In this document: positions 33,874 to 44,998 of the stretch, one piece after another
How the letters are laid out: every line of letters begins with the position of its first letter
Numbering within the stretch: the first letter of the stretch is position 1
From: Trissonchulus latispiculum
Taxonomy: Eukaryota > Nematoda > Enoplea > Enoplida > Ironidae
DNA: 64,000 nt
Assembly: GCA_030248195.1 (NCBI GenBank)
Contig: JASAND010000579.1
Span: forward strand, 32,782 to 96,781
Direction: 5' to 3'
Position numbers and translations under genes: made by a program
Notes under the pieces: generated by a model
What the model was told of the DNA's origin: nothing
The model's database searches: none
What the model saw: only the letters and a program-made list of their open reading frames with translations

Positions 33874-34952
33874 CAGAGTTGGACGCGGTTGCGGGTAACC
33901 GTGGGTATCCGCGGGTACCCGCGGGCGGTCGCGGTCAAATTTTCATGACCGCAGTGACCGCAGATTTCTATCAAATCATGACAATTTAGGCCAATTTGTA
34001 GAATAAATTTCCTATTTTTTCAACTTTTCCTTATTTCATCAGCTCCACATTTGTTATTTTAGTAGAACGTTTTGGTTGGTTGGATAGGACTGTCAATTCT
34101 GGCTCTATGTAGTTTCGGGTTTCTAATCTGCTTACTCCTTTTTGTCTAATTTCAGTTTTGTAAATTTATTAGTTTTATGCCGGTTTCTGTTCGTTTCCAT
34201 GAGCTACCAGCAAAAGACAAAAGATTTTAAATTTTCAAGTTTACTCCGCGATCACTATCGAATCTTTTTCTGAAATTTGGACCTTTTGTTTCATGTGACA
34301 ATTGACAGGAACGTTAATTAATAGTCCCTCTTCGTTGTAATCAAACAGCAGGAATTTTAATTTCGTACATTTAGATGCCAAAATGAACGGTTTTTGCGCT
34401 GGCTAACTAACTTTCAATCAATTCAGTCCAATTCAATTCAATCAATACGTTCTGAAAGTTTCAATCAATGCCATAACATTTGATACATGTTAAAGGTTAA
34501 AAATACTCGAAGTGAGGGAAACCAACGCTTCACGCAGTGTTAATTTAGGTACTGTGCTGCTGCTGCCGCTCGGTTGGTTGGTAAACCTCAAACCTAAAGT
34601 GAAAAAACTCACCCTGCGCACAGAATTCCACTATCGAACACTCCAAATGTAGCAACGAAACCAAAATGTGTAATTTTCAATTGCGCTGTCGAAAACTATA
34701 TATCTAAGCTGCACCAGCCCTAAACGGCATATATGCATACCGACTGCAGCGATGTAGCTGAAAAAACATTGTAAATGCCTTAAAAATTAGAAAAGTGAAT
34801 TTTTTGCATAGAATTGAATGTTAAAAAGTCAAGCTTTTACGGTCATAAAATTAGCCTGCGGGCTGCGGTCGCGGACGCGGGCGGTCGCGGTCACGACGTC
34901 TGCAGTCGCGGGGCGGTCGCGGTCAGAAAAAATGTGTCCATGTCCAACTCTG
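33874..34952. mobile_element. hAT-like non-autonomous element, GCGGTCGCGGTC array (1079 bp)
   Basis: Left end CAGAGTTGGACGCGGTTGCG, right end ...GTCCATGTCCAACTCTG. Flanks TAATGGGG and AATGGGGG share AATGGGG, a 7-8-bp duplication next to a G-run. Arrays of GGGTACCCGCGGG and GCGGTCGCGGTC lie inside the left end, and GGTCGCGGACGCGGGCGGTC inside the right. Confidence 0.85.
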
Positions 34953-37507
34953 AATGGGGGGGGAGGTCGGAATTTATGGGAGGGGTTTATGCGGGGCTCC
35001 TCGAATGGGGGGAACTTTCCGAACACACCCAACCCCCGCCCCCCACCAGGGTTTTTTTTGGTTTTCGGATTTGCGTCAACCTTGCGTCCAGCTAATTTTA
35101 AGTTGCGTCCCGTTAAGAAATTTTGCGTCCAGGTAAAATTATTGTTCTAGCGTATTTTATATGCAAAAATTGTATTCTTTATAAAAATGTCGATTAGTGA
35201 AACATAATTTAATCGTATGAAAATGTACTTAGAATGGTGATGCTACTGAACAGTAATGCACGATTACAAAATATGTGAAATACGCCCTATATACACGACG
35301 GGGGGTCTGGGGGCGGAGCCCCCCTGAAGTTGAGAAAATTTTTTTGCGATTACCGAAAATCCGTAATGCAAATGTTCAAAAAGATTTAATTGGCACCTGT
35401 TCTATCTAACACATATCATGACCAATTTTCGATATTATTGACACACATTATTCAGATGTTTTGGTGTTACAGTTAAACTAATTAAGAATTAGTTAAATAG
35501 CTATTAAATTAATATTATTCAGAACAAAGGCAGTAATCTTGTTTCGAAAACTCTGAGAACTAATGAATCTCGAAAACATTATGGCAAACAAGCAGCGGGA
35601 GGTCTGGGGGGAGGAGCCCCTCAGAAGTTGGAGAATTTTTTTGAAATTACGGATAAATCCGTAATAAAAATAATTAAAAATATGAATTTGTGTAATGAAC
35701 TGACTGACCCGGAGATTTCTTTCACTTCCAAAACGATTGATTTGATATGATTTGTTATAAACCGCGTTGGCTTACTCTACTTACTTAGGTCAGACAAGTT
35801 CTAGTTACACAGAAGGTCAGCGCGTTTGCCTGGTTAGACAAACTTATGTATATACCAGATTCCCGAAAGGTAGTTTGCCAAAATCGGGGATCTCTACAGC
35901 CAACCTGGTTAGGGGTACTGCTGTGAGTTCGTTTAGTCTATAAACAACAGCGAACGGCGAGAGGGGTCGATTCTCGCTCTACTTGTTCACTGCCGAAATC
36001 AAATAGAGGGCCTTGACACGCTGATCAGAGGCACAAACTTAGGTCTTCTCTTCTATGAGAGGTTCTAGTCAGATCTCAAGCAGAGATCTGAGAGAAAACT
36101 TACTGCTTACACGGAAGATCACAACCGGATCTGTAGGTCACTGGTCCACAGTCTCGTGTAAACACTGCACTCTGTTTAATGTACTTACGACAATTACTGA
36201 CAAACTGATTACTAGATATAATAATGATTATAATAATATTAAATACACAGTATAATATAATGAAGTACTGAATACAAGTATATTGACAATTACTATTAAC
36301 AGTCAATATACCAGAGTTGCCAGACTCTCTGTAGGGACGGATTTGATTAATTCTAAATTAGCCTTACCCCAAATGGTATATTTGGTTACGCAAGTTCAGC
36401 CAAGGACTAGTCACTTCTTCAGGTTATTGTAATTTCTCTATTCCGACTGTGATCCGATGCTATAACCTAACTCACTTCAACTACTGGTGTCCTATGTGCT
36501 TTACGTGCGTGTTATGCTGGTGCACTCTCTTTATCTGTCCTTTACAGTACCAAAGGACCGAAAACCAATATGAATCAATAATAATAATAATTAATAATTA
36601 TACAATTGAGGGTGGGCTCGGACTTTGGGTGAGCTCCCAGTTGCTGTAAAGTAGTCACAAGGGCTCCACAGCCCACTTTAGAGATTGCTATCGGAAAGGT
36701 TCCTACAGATCAACTTTAGTTCAGGAGGATCAGACAATACAAGGTTAGGAGAGGTTGGGATGGTGCCGGGAGATAACCGTTTAAATTAAACAATTAAGTT
36801 AAAGTTCTAATAAGTTTGGATCTGTCTTCTGTTGTTTTCTCCTCCACTAATAGTTTCTTAAGATCAGTTAGTAACTGGACTTTTAAAGCAGAGAAATGGG
36901 GATATCCAACCCCAGTAGGGTAAGTATAACGGAGATCATCATTTTCAATTAATTAGAAGGTGAAATAAGATTGCAAGGTTCAGGATTACAAAGTTCAGAG
37001 ATCAGGAGAAAACTTCCGGTTTACGGACAATTTTCACAGTTTTACAGTAGGTTTTAAACACCACAAATGATTCCGATGCCGTTGCGAATTGTCTCTGCCT
37101 CAAAGATCCTGCTACACTTCCAAATAGATTAGATCACCTACAGCTAATAGTTCCAATTATTGATTCCACTGATACAAGCTGACTGAGCACTTCCGGCTCC
37201 CGAATACTGATTCCAACAGGCTAATCACGAATATCTCTCCAGAGGCACGACAGACTAATTCAGGCAGGAGATCTTTCGACTTCGCACCTGAATCAAATGG
37301 GTTAAAACCCATTAGTACATAGTTGTGGTGCGGGAATCAAACCCAGCAACCATTATTCACTCTTTTGGCTTTCAGATCTTGAGCATGAACTTGTCATATT
37401 GAAACGGTTGAATTATTCCGAACTTGCTAACTTTAGAGTGAAATTGCGGCCGTTCAATGTTATCTCTAACTTTATAAAACCAAAGGCGCAGAATGTAATA
37501 TTTTGAG

Positions 37508-37537
37508 CAATTTCCTGCACTGTTGTGCAGGAAATTG
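37508..37537. other. perfect stem-loop, 13-bp stem, 4-nt loop
   Basis: CAATTTCCTGCAC, loop TGTT, then the exact complement. Weaker pairing continues outwards (GCAGAATGTA near 37487 against TACATTCTGC near 37560). Confidence 0.85.
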
Positions 37538-38279
37538 TAACTAAAACCCATTTCTGTAATGTACATTCTGCGTTTGTGTGGTATGGAGCTATAACGCTGA
37601 ATTCGGCTCATTTCGAGTTTCTGATTATGAACGAGAGCCAATTCCTTGAATCAGTTAACGATTATTTCCATAATTTGACTATTGAACAGAGAAGATACAA
37701 CAATCGCAAATCTACTTGCTTCATACCCGTAATTTCGACATTAAGCTGTAAACTTGTGCATAAGCGTTAGTTTTACTACTACTGGAAGATAGTCTGGTAC
37801 ATATTAACTGTTAATCATACGTAACTAATAAAGGTATAATCTGGTTCAAGGTTATTGTTATTTCTTGTGTATTGCTGCTTTAGATGCTTATCGGACACAT
37901 ACTTGTTCGTGATGTTTTGAGCTACTGAACAAGAACCACATTCATGACAACAAATTGCACCTGCTTTGCTGGTTTGTAAACCACTTTTAATATCTAAAAA
38001 CCTTACGGACACTGAACTGTTAAACGTAGTGCCGTCCCAATTACTGATTTCAAGAATCCTGACCATGGGTGATCATGAAAATTGCAACATTTCCCGCAGC
38101 AGACGAAAACATAATAACCAATGTTTTAGACAGCGAATACGATAATTATGACAATTAATAACAGTATCTTACCTACAGCTAACTTCTTACGTATTCCTAG
38201 GCAATTTTGATAAGAATGCAGAAAATTTGAGTTTCAGAAGAAATGGTGTCAATGTTATGCAATTCGGATCAAATGCAGC

Positions 38280-38341
38280 GTCCTTTTTTGCGATTCGTCC
38301 GCCCTATCACGTAAGACTGCCTATGCGGACGAATCGAGGAC
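38280..38341. other. bulged stem-loop with 22-nt loop
   Basis: The outer stem GTCCT/AGGAC (38280-38284 with 38337-38341) and inner stem CGATTCGTCCGC/GCGGACGAATCG (38291-38302 with 38325-38336) stack. A six-base bulge TTTTTG lies on the 5' side only, and the 22-nt loop is 38303-38324. No hammerhead core (CTGATGA...GAAA) is present within it. Confidence 0.8.
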
Positions 38342-38740
38342 TTTCTTGAGCATTATCTGATGATTATAACCTAATCCGGGGTTCCCGTGACCCTAGGCCA
38401 AGATTCACTACCTCATTTGCATATTTTCACTCATACTTCAATTATGCAGTTTATGACCACATTCCGACACACATTCCATCCAATCGGACTCACACACACC
38501 ACTAACTAAATTAGCTTCCAATTATGGAGTCTCCCGTTTATTATCTAATTCTTAGGTAGTTATTTTGCAATGCCCGTAACACCACGGGTACTGGAACAGA
38601 AAACACACAAACATACACAAACACATATACTCTTTTACCTCCGATTGCTTCATTCAACATACAACCATTAATTCATTACAAACTTAGCTAAAAACGCACA
38701 TTCATCAATTACACATATACTTTTACGTAACATTCATACC

Positions 38741-38850
38741 GTGCCACTCCTGGCACAGTTAAACAATAATTATACAGCATTCAAACTGTGCCACTGCTGA
38801 CACACTCACGCAACATTTATACAACATTCACACTGTGCCACTGCTGGCAC
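38741..38850. repeat. three tandem GTGCCACTGCTGGCAC hairpins, 47-bp spacing
   Basis: Hairpin words start at 38741, 38788 and 38835, exactly 47 bp apart. Each can fold as GTGCCA-loop-TGGCAC; the second has one change (TGACAC). The linkers share ACA..ATTCA.AC. Confidence 0.85.
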
Positions 38851-40401
38851 ACTTATACGACATTCGTACAACATTCACACTTACGTACTGTATTGCTAAT
38901 AATTGGGTGACTGCTAATCAGGTCCACCCTTATCCTGCCTAATATCTTAATATCAGTCATATCAGGCAAATCCCCAGACCCTGATCAAGCGAAAGGAATT
39001 TACATGGGTTGCCGCATTCGCACACTCATTCCTACACTTTCACACAAGTCACATACACACACTGATTTGCTTCTTCGTTCTCACTTTTGTAGTTCTCACA
39101 ACCCTCATCAAACAGAAGGAGTTTACGTGATCTGCATCGTGCATGCAAACACACACAAAAACAAGCATTCACACATACTTTTGTACATTCTAACTTAACT
39201 AATACTAATACATCCTAGGTCCCTGAAATGAAATATAATTAATAAACATAATTATATTTATTAGTCATATTAACAATCCTAACTGCAAGTTTTTCCTATT
39301 TCTAATTTGAATCCTAGGTACTTCCCTAACTACTGGTTTTATGCACATTTTGTAACTTTCACGTTAATGTTGCTGTTTTATTTAGCTTTCGTGAACTTTG
39401 AGATTTAGGAAACTCGAATTTTAGGAAAACCTCACATTTTCCTCACTTAAAACAAAACTTGATGGAAATTTGTGAAAGCCTGAGTGAATAATAATTGCTA
39501 AACAACTATTACTAAACAAGATTGCAGAAAACGTATTTTAATTTACTGATCAGAGGAAGCCGGCCATTCCTCCCCAAAACTCGGAATTATTAATCAACAA
39601 GATAATGTAAAGACTCAAGGTTTTGGATTCAGGTTGAAAATAACCTATATTAGAAACCTGACAATTTCGAAGCCGACCTAACGCTGAAAATAAGGACAAT
39701 TATGCAAACAGTGATTTTTTAAATCATTAGCGCCTTAATTAGAGAATAAGGCCGGCAACACCTAGTTGCCGGCTGTGGGGTGAAAAGATCCCTATAACTA
39801 ACTTAATAAAAATTAGGGTCGTAATTAAGGGACCCTCTATCTCATTCTCAAAAGGTGAGGTTCCCGCTCAAATCCCATAAACTACAAAACCCCCATGGCC
39901 ACGAGGGCCCTCTTCACAATGCAAAACTGTCCTCTAGGGCCGTGGCTTGGAATAATAAAAAAATTGGCCAATTGGCCGTATAAATGAAAAGGGGCCCTAA
40001 GGCCAAAAATCACATAATATAAAAAATATAGGCCCGAAGGCCGACTATGCATAATTCCTAATTTTTTTATCCTAGTCAGCGAATTTTGAGCCGGGTATAG
40101 AAGACCCAAGGGCTCCTCAGTTTGTTAGTGTTCGTGGGTTTGAGCTCAATACCTTTTCTGGCCCGAAGGCCAGAAAAGTCCCTAGGTTTTTCCTAAATGT
40201 TGAGGAAGGCGTGCAATCTCAGGTGCTGCAAAGCCACAGCCCACTATAGAGATGCACAGCCAAACAATAAAATTTGGCCCACCGCTCTCGGTCGGCCCTC
40301 AGCGAACACTGAGTGAGTTTAAAATTTTGAGACTGGGCTGACAGCTCTCTGACAGCCCAGTGACAGCATGATTCCGTCGGCGAAGCTTTGAATTTAAGGA
40401 A

Positions 40402-40437
40402 AAGCTTCTAGAAAGTTCTAGAACTTTCTAGAAGCTT
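40402..40437. promoter_or_regulatory. 36-bp perfect palindrome = six-unit heat-shock element
   Basis: The sequence AAGCTTCTAGAAAGTTCTAG (first 20 bases) continues as its own reverse complement to 40437. TTC at 40406, 40416 and 40426 alternates with GAA at 40411, 40421 and 40431, each five bases apart. That is the nTTCnnGAAn heat-shock-factor array with six perfect units. Function in vivo is inferred. Confidence 0.75.
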
Positions 40438-42349
40438 GCCACCTTTAACATTGCAGGATCCAGGCTCTTTTTGAGCCTGGTGGTCAGCCAGGGGAAGATT
40501 GACGATAATGGCGAAATATTGCCCCCAGCTGACCACTTTCTGATTAATTTCGGGGTCCGAATCTTTCTAGAATTTTATAAAATTTTGGTTAACATGTAGA
40601 TGCAACCAAAGGGGGAAGTTTCGGACCTAATTTTCAACTTTCACGAATTCGACTGAAATGGGGCTCAAATATCAGGCCAATCCCGGCCGATTATGGGTAA
40701 AATACTTTTAAGTGCTAATTTTGGGCACAATTTATACGTCCATTTCAAATTTCATAATTTTCTTTGGCTTCTCTTGTCCTGGGCCCCTATTTTGAAATTT
40801 CAGGTGAACCTTTGGCCACAAACAAAAGAACCCAACACAGCAACCTTAGCAGCAATTGCTCTCTATTGCTAGAAACTCAGTGTCCTCGCTTGACCGAGGA
40901 AGTAGGGAGCAATTGCCTAAAAATGTGCATAAAAATTCGTACGAAATTTTCTAAGTGAAACTAACTACAATTTCTAACTCTACGTATTACCTATTCCTAT
41001 CATTTTCTGTTAATTTTAAATTATTAAGGAGGAGGCTAAGCCCCCTCCAGACCTACCTATGTACACAAAAGTGTGTACTAACTTTCTTTCTGGAGAGGCA
41101 ATTCTCTCCTGGCCTCTTGGCCCAAACTAGAGTTCAAGTGAGGACAAACCTCACGTAGAATGAATGAATGGATGTAGTAGTACTCCCACTACTACGCTGT
41201 CTGGGAAGCAGACGGCATCCCAGACAGTGGAAAGGGAGTTCCCAAAAAGTTAAGACAAAGGTAGAAAAGTTTTAAGGCAAACCTTTTAAAGAGGTAAGAT
41301 TACGGAATGGAAGGTAATCTTACTAAAACATTTTGCTAATAACTCACTCATTTTCTGGAGTTAGAAGGTGGGGATTACATTTTTGGAATCAGGAGAAAAT
41401 TGCCTTTCCAATGAGCCTAAGTTGTTTACTAACCAAAAATTATAAAAATTAACGAATTAAGGCCTAATTATTACTAACTAACTCATATAAACACTAGTTA
41501 GCTAATTCTAAACTCACTCTGTATTAAATAACTACCTATATGATTATTTTAAGCCTAGCTAAGTGACTATCTTCCAATATGTGGCATTTTCTTGCCATAA
41601 AACTGCACTCTAGAGAGTTTCTACAACCGCAAACACAAATTTGCGCGACTCTTTTCTGCAATTAGAAACTAAAATTGCTTTGGCACGGATTTCTTAACCA
41701 CCATGGCTGTCAATAGTACTGAAAAAGGTCCCATCCAGGACCAATTCCCGATCAAAGAAGAGTACCCACTCTTCAACTAGAGCTCCTGCCAATTCACTCT
41801 GATCAATAGATTCTTTGGCTTAGTTATTAATTCCATGCGTGCGTACTGGTATTCTTAGCGTTTTAGATGGTGAGGTACTCTTACTGGATGATCAAAGGAG
41901 TCTACTTCTATTATTAATTTAACCTTTGGGGTAGAGACCGGAATATTAATTATTGGTTTTAGTCTGGCAACTCTGATATTTTCTTCCAAATACAAGATAT
42001 CTATACAAATATGAACTTGGACATTTGATTCTGGCAAATATGATGAAACATGTGGTACATAATAATCTTCAATCGACTGGACCTCATCTCATTTCTTCAC
42101 ATAATTAACTCGATAAGCAATTTCAACCAACTTTGACCATTAATGAAAGCCTTTTCATTACATTTGTCATCAGTTACATTTAACTAAAATACCTAATGCA
42201 TTTTTGTGTAAATTATAGAATTTTGGGTTGTTTTCATTTTGAAAAGTCAGTATCAATAAACAAAGAGCGTGTATGCGATGCGTAGTGCAGTATTAATCAA
42301 AGGCAAAAACAGCGAAATGTTAACGTTGGTTACGAATACGATTTATTAA

Positions 42350-43449
42350 CCCTTTAATGCCTGAATTTCTTCAGGACAAACGTTTTTCTATGACTGCGCG
42401 AGTTGAATGCTTTAAGGTGGTGATTCCTTTTGGGCACATATTGTTATTTGGCGGCGTAATTCAAGATGAAATTTGATGAAACTTTCCGAAACAAGTTCTT
42501 TTAGCGTTCTAACACCCTCCGCGCAATCCCGATTCAAAAATTCGAGATTTCGAGATTTTTCTAAATTTCTGAACGTTTGGCAGCAGCTATACAGTTATGA
42601 CTATATTCATTCGAAAGATCTCATTGAGCTTCACATTTTTGCTTTTTAAAGCAAATTTCTAGCTTTTCTCTACCGTGAGATATAGCCGATTTTCTTGTTT
42701 TGGCGTCGAAAACTTGTCATTTTTGCAGAAATCAAATAATCCAACATTTCTTGAACTACGCAAGCCGTAAAATCAAACTAAGGGCGTCGATCTGAAGGTC
42801 TCACAGGGACAAATTATCCGACACATGATCGTCTTCCAACTGCTATCCTGTAAGCTGCTATGATTAATAATTTAGTTTTTGCAAAAACACGACCAATTTT
42901 TTTCCAAAGATTGTGGAGCATTCACCATGCAAGGTGGAGGGCTGCTACTGAACAAATGTGTTCTGCACAAATATACCCAGGGACGATTTTTTAGTTGCCC
43001 CGATTTCTGCTTTCTAGCTAAAGTAATCGCTTGACAGATTTGGAAAAAGTAGGCAAAATACAGGTTACGCACACATTTCAGCTTATTTCTCTATAACGAA
43101 GAGCGATTTCACAATAAATAAAAAATCGTCCCCAGCTATTTGATGGAGGTATCGAATAATATAAGCGATGTCTCGCGAAAAAATTTACTTGAGTCTGCAA
43201 AATTCTGGAAAGTTATACTTCTTCTAAAATGTGTTAAAAATATTTTAGAAAAGCAACATTAGTTTCGTGGCATGCACTAAAACGAAAGAATGTCAAGCTA
43301 CATTTTGATATAAAAATGGCTTCTTAACTCCAAGTAATGAATGAGTAATAATGGTGCAAACTTAATATGACGAAAGGGAATCACCACCTTAAATGAACCA
43401 AAAAAATTGGATACTCTACAAATTTGGTTGACTTTTGGTAATTAAGGGA
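42350..43449. mobile_element. small TTAA element (CCCTTTAATGCC ends) hosting another TTAA element
   Basis: It is bounded by TTAA at 42346-42349 and 43450-43453. The left end CCCTTTAATGCCTGAA resembles the outer ends of the element at 54899-55475, which also has TCCTGAGGAATTTCAG. The right end is ...AATTAAGGGA. Without the insert at 42416-43388 only about 125 bp remain. Confidence 0.6.
42416..43388. mobile_element. TTAA-flanked MITE, GGTGGTGATTCC ends (973 bp)
   Basis: It is bounded by TTAA at 42412-42415 and 43389-43392, with inverted ends GGTGGTGATTCCTTTT and GGTGGTGATTCCCTTT. This is the cleanest terminus pair of the group and links the G-run and GGTG families. Confidence 0.9.
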
Positions 43450-44998
43450 TTAACCCCCAGAAGCTGAAAATGTTTTGAAAATCCAGTCAAGAACAAAATT
43501 TAGACTTTAAAACCTGTGCTAATGCAATTGTATGACCTCATTACATTACATGATCCCAAAACTTTGGATATTCGGCTACGGCTACAAGTTTTATTAATTA
43601 TGGGCTTTGACCAATTATGTATCGATACAGGTAGATAACTCAACAAGTACTGCACATTACAAAGCGTTTGCATTCGATGGCATAGTGGAAAACAGCAGGG
43701 GGTCTGGGGGGCGGAGCCCCCCAGAAAACGAGAAAATTTTTGGAGAATATGGAAAAATTGTTACTGGAAACATTTAAAGTTTTCACTCTTACAAATGTGA
43801 ATTTTCTCCCGAAATAATATTGCGTCTAGCTTGCGTCCCGTTAAAATTTCGTTGCGTCAAGATAAGAAACTTTGCGTACAGACGCACTTCTGGACGCAAA
43901 AAAACCGTGCCCGCCACCCACCCTTAACGACAAGCTGAATCAAAAACAGATTTTAGATTCGTGCTCAGCGACCCACAATACCCATGTATGCAAGTTTTCA
44001 CCAAAAGCATGGACAAAAATTTTTTTATCCCCTTACCAACTAAAATATTAAAATTTTCAAAATTTTTTAAACTTTTAAAATTTTTGCATTTTTGAAATCA
44101 GCAGGTCAGAAAACCTTCCCCTACCAAATTTCAACTCATTACGTCAAATTGTGCTTCTTTGGTGCTTCTTCGGAGCTGTGGGAGGGATAATGGGAAAGAC
44201 CCGAAACAAGTAATGTGCATATTAACATTTGCTAACGTACACATTATCACATGTTAATTGCATGGTAATTCGGGATGGCCTTAAGCTGTTTAGTTTTCAG
44301 CTGCCCCATCGCTGAAATATTTTACACAAGCAACCGTTAGCAGGAGCAGCAGGAAGTAACAATAATAAGTATACAGCTTAAACACAATTCGATGTCGACA
44401 GTGCTTAGGTTAAAGTATGTGCAATCAAAAACATATATATATACATATCTGCAACCATTCCCAAATCCGAATCTGCTCTGTGTTCGTGATAACACATCGA
44501 AGACAGCTGATTCTGTCTGTGAAAACTGTGACTTCAGCGTTTGAGAAAGCTTTCGCGTTTGCAACCCATTCTTAAGTTCTCTATCATATTGTATCACGAC
44601 AAAATAGGCTTCAAAGTTCGAGCGAATAGGAGGAAAGCATGATGCATGAATATGTCGACAAATGCTGTATATTATTCTATGAAATTCTATGAAAAAGAGT
44701 GGGAAAGCATCAGGATTAATTGTATAAGGAAGGACAGAACTTACAGGTTTTCCTTTTTAACATTTAAGTTCAAAGCACACTCAGAACAAGGAGGATACGC
44801 AGCATATTGTTTCAAAATTTCAAATGTTTTGAGGAAAGACGGATATTGCACACAAATCAAATATTAATGTCATTGCTTGTTAAGAAATTCTCACCACGAC
44901 ACAATAGTGCTGATGTTCAGACAACACCACCAACACGTTGGTTAGGATTCAATGATATTCCTTTTAAGGAAGAGTGTATAATATAATTGCTGTTTCAG

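Larger units (their letters stand above)
35820..42345. other. 6.5-kb non-coding cargo region rich in stem-loops
   Basis: No ORF longer than about 90 codons and no recognisable domain are present. The sequence is not one of the families seen elsewhere in the window. It contains many short perfect inverted repeats, a three-copy hairpin repeat (38741-38850), a 36-bp palindrome (40402-40437) and GGCCCGAAGGCC-type dyads (39990-40170). CACAGCCCACT.TAGAGAT occurs at 36666 and 40238, a possible trace of long direct repeats. A degraded LTR-type or other retroelement is one possibility; a distinct non-autonomous element is another. Confidence 0.5.
35050..43906. mobile_element. 8.9-kb element with TTGCGTCC-repeat ends
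   Basis: The left end (GGTTTTTTTT, then TTGCGTC words at 35071-35130) and right end (the same words inverted, 43820-43900, closing with TTTGCGTCC complement and AAAAAAACC) form an inverted pair. Each side also carries the hairpin motif GGTCTGGGGGGCGGAGCCCC (35300-35327, 35608-35632, 43700-43725). Exact termini and duplication are unclear. The 6.5 kb between is unlike the flanking repeats. Confidence 0.6.
33325..44172. mobile_element. large fold-back host, arms about 260 bp, 10.8 kb apart
   Basis: The left arm (33325-33600: AAGTACAATTTGAC, TTGAAATTTGGTAGGGG, TTTCAAAAATGCAAAAAT, AGCACGAATCTGAAAT) and right arm (43926-44172) are inverted copies. It resembles the GGGTCTTATCTCG family in order of motifs but has different ends. 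Target duplication not determined. It contains at least four later insertions. Confidence 0.7.
30661..44998 (+). other. NK6 intron 2, 14.3 kb, mostly nested mobile elements
   Basis: GTATGT donor and TGTTTCAG acceptor, phase 0. From 31173 to 33164 it holds a fold-back with a hAT-like element inside. From 33325 to 44172 it holds a larger fold-back containing a hAT-like element, a TTGCGTCC element and two nested TTAA elements. 30661-31172 and 44173-44998 are unassigned. Confidence 0.9.

Noticed and set aside
37320..37350. TGGTGCGGGAATCAAACC resembling a retroelement primer-binding site or tRNA 3' end
   Set aside because: Contains a B-box-like word, but the spacing to CCA is too short for a tRNA 3' end and no A box or acceptor partner lies upstream.
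37372..37770. Two ORFs of 81 and 89 aa on opposite strands
   Set aside because: Overlap an imperfect inverted repeat and mirror one another; no recognisable domain.
38350..38375. CTGATGA, possible hammerhead ribozyme core
   Set aside because: No GAAA segment or three-helix arrangement around it.
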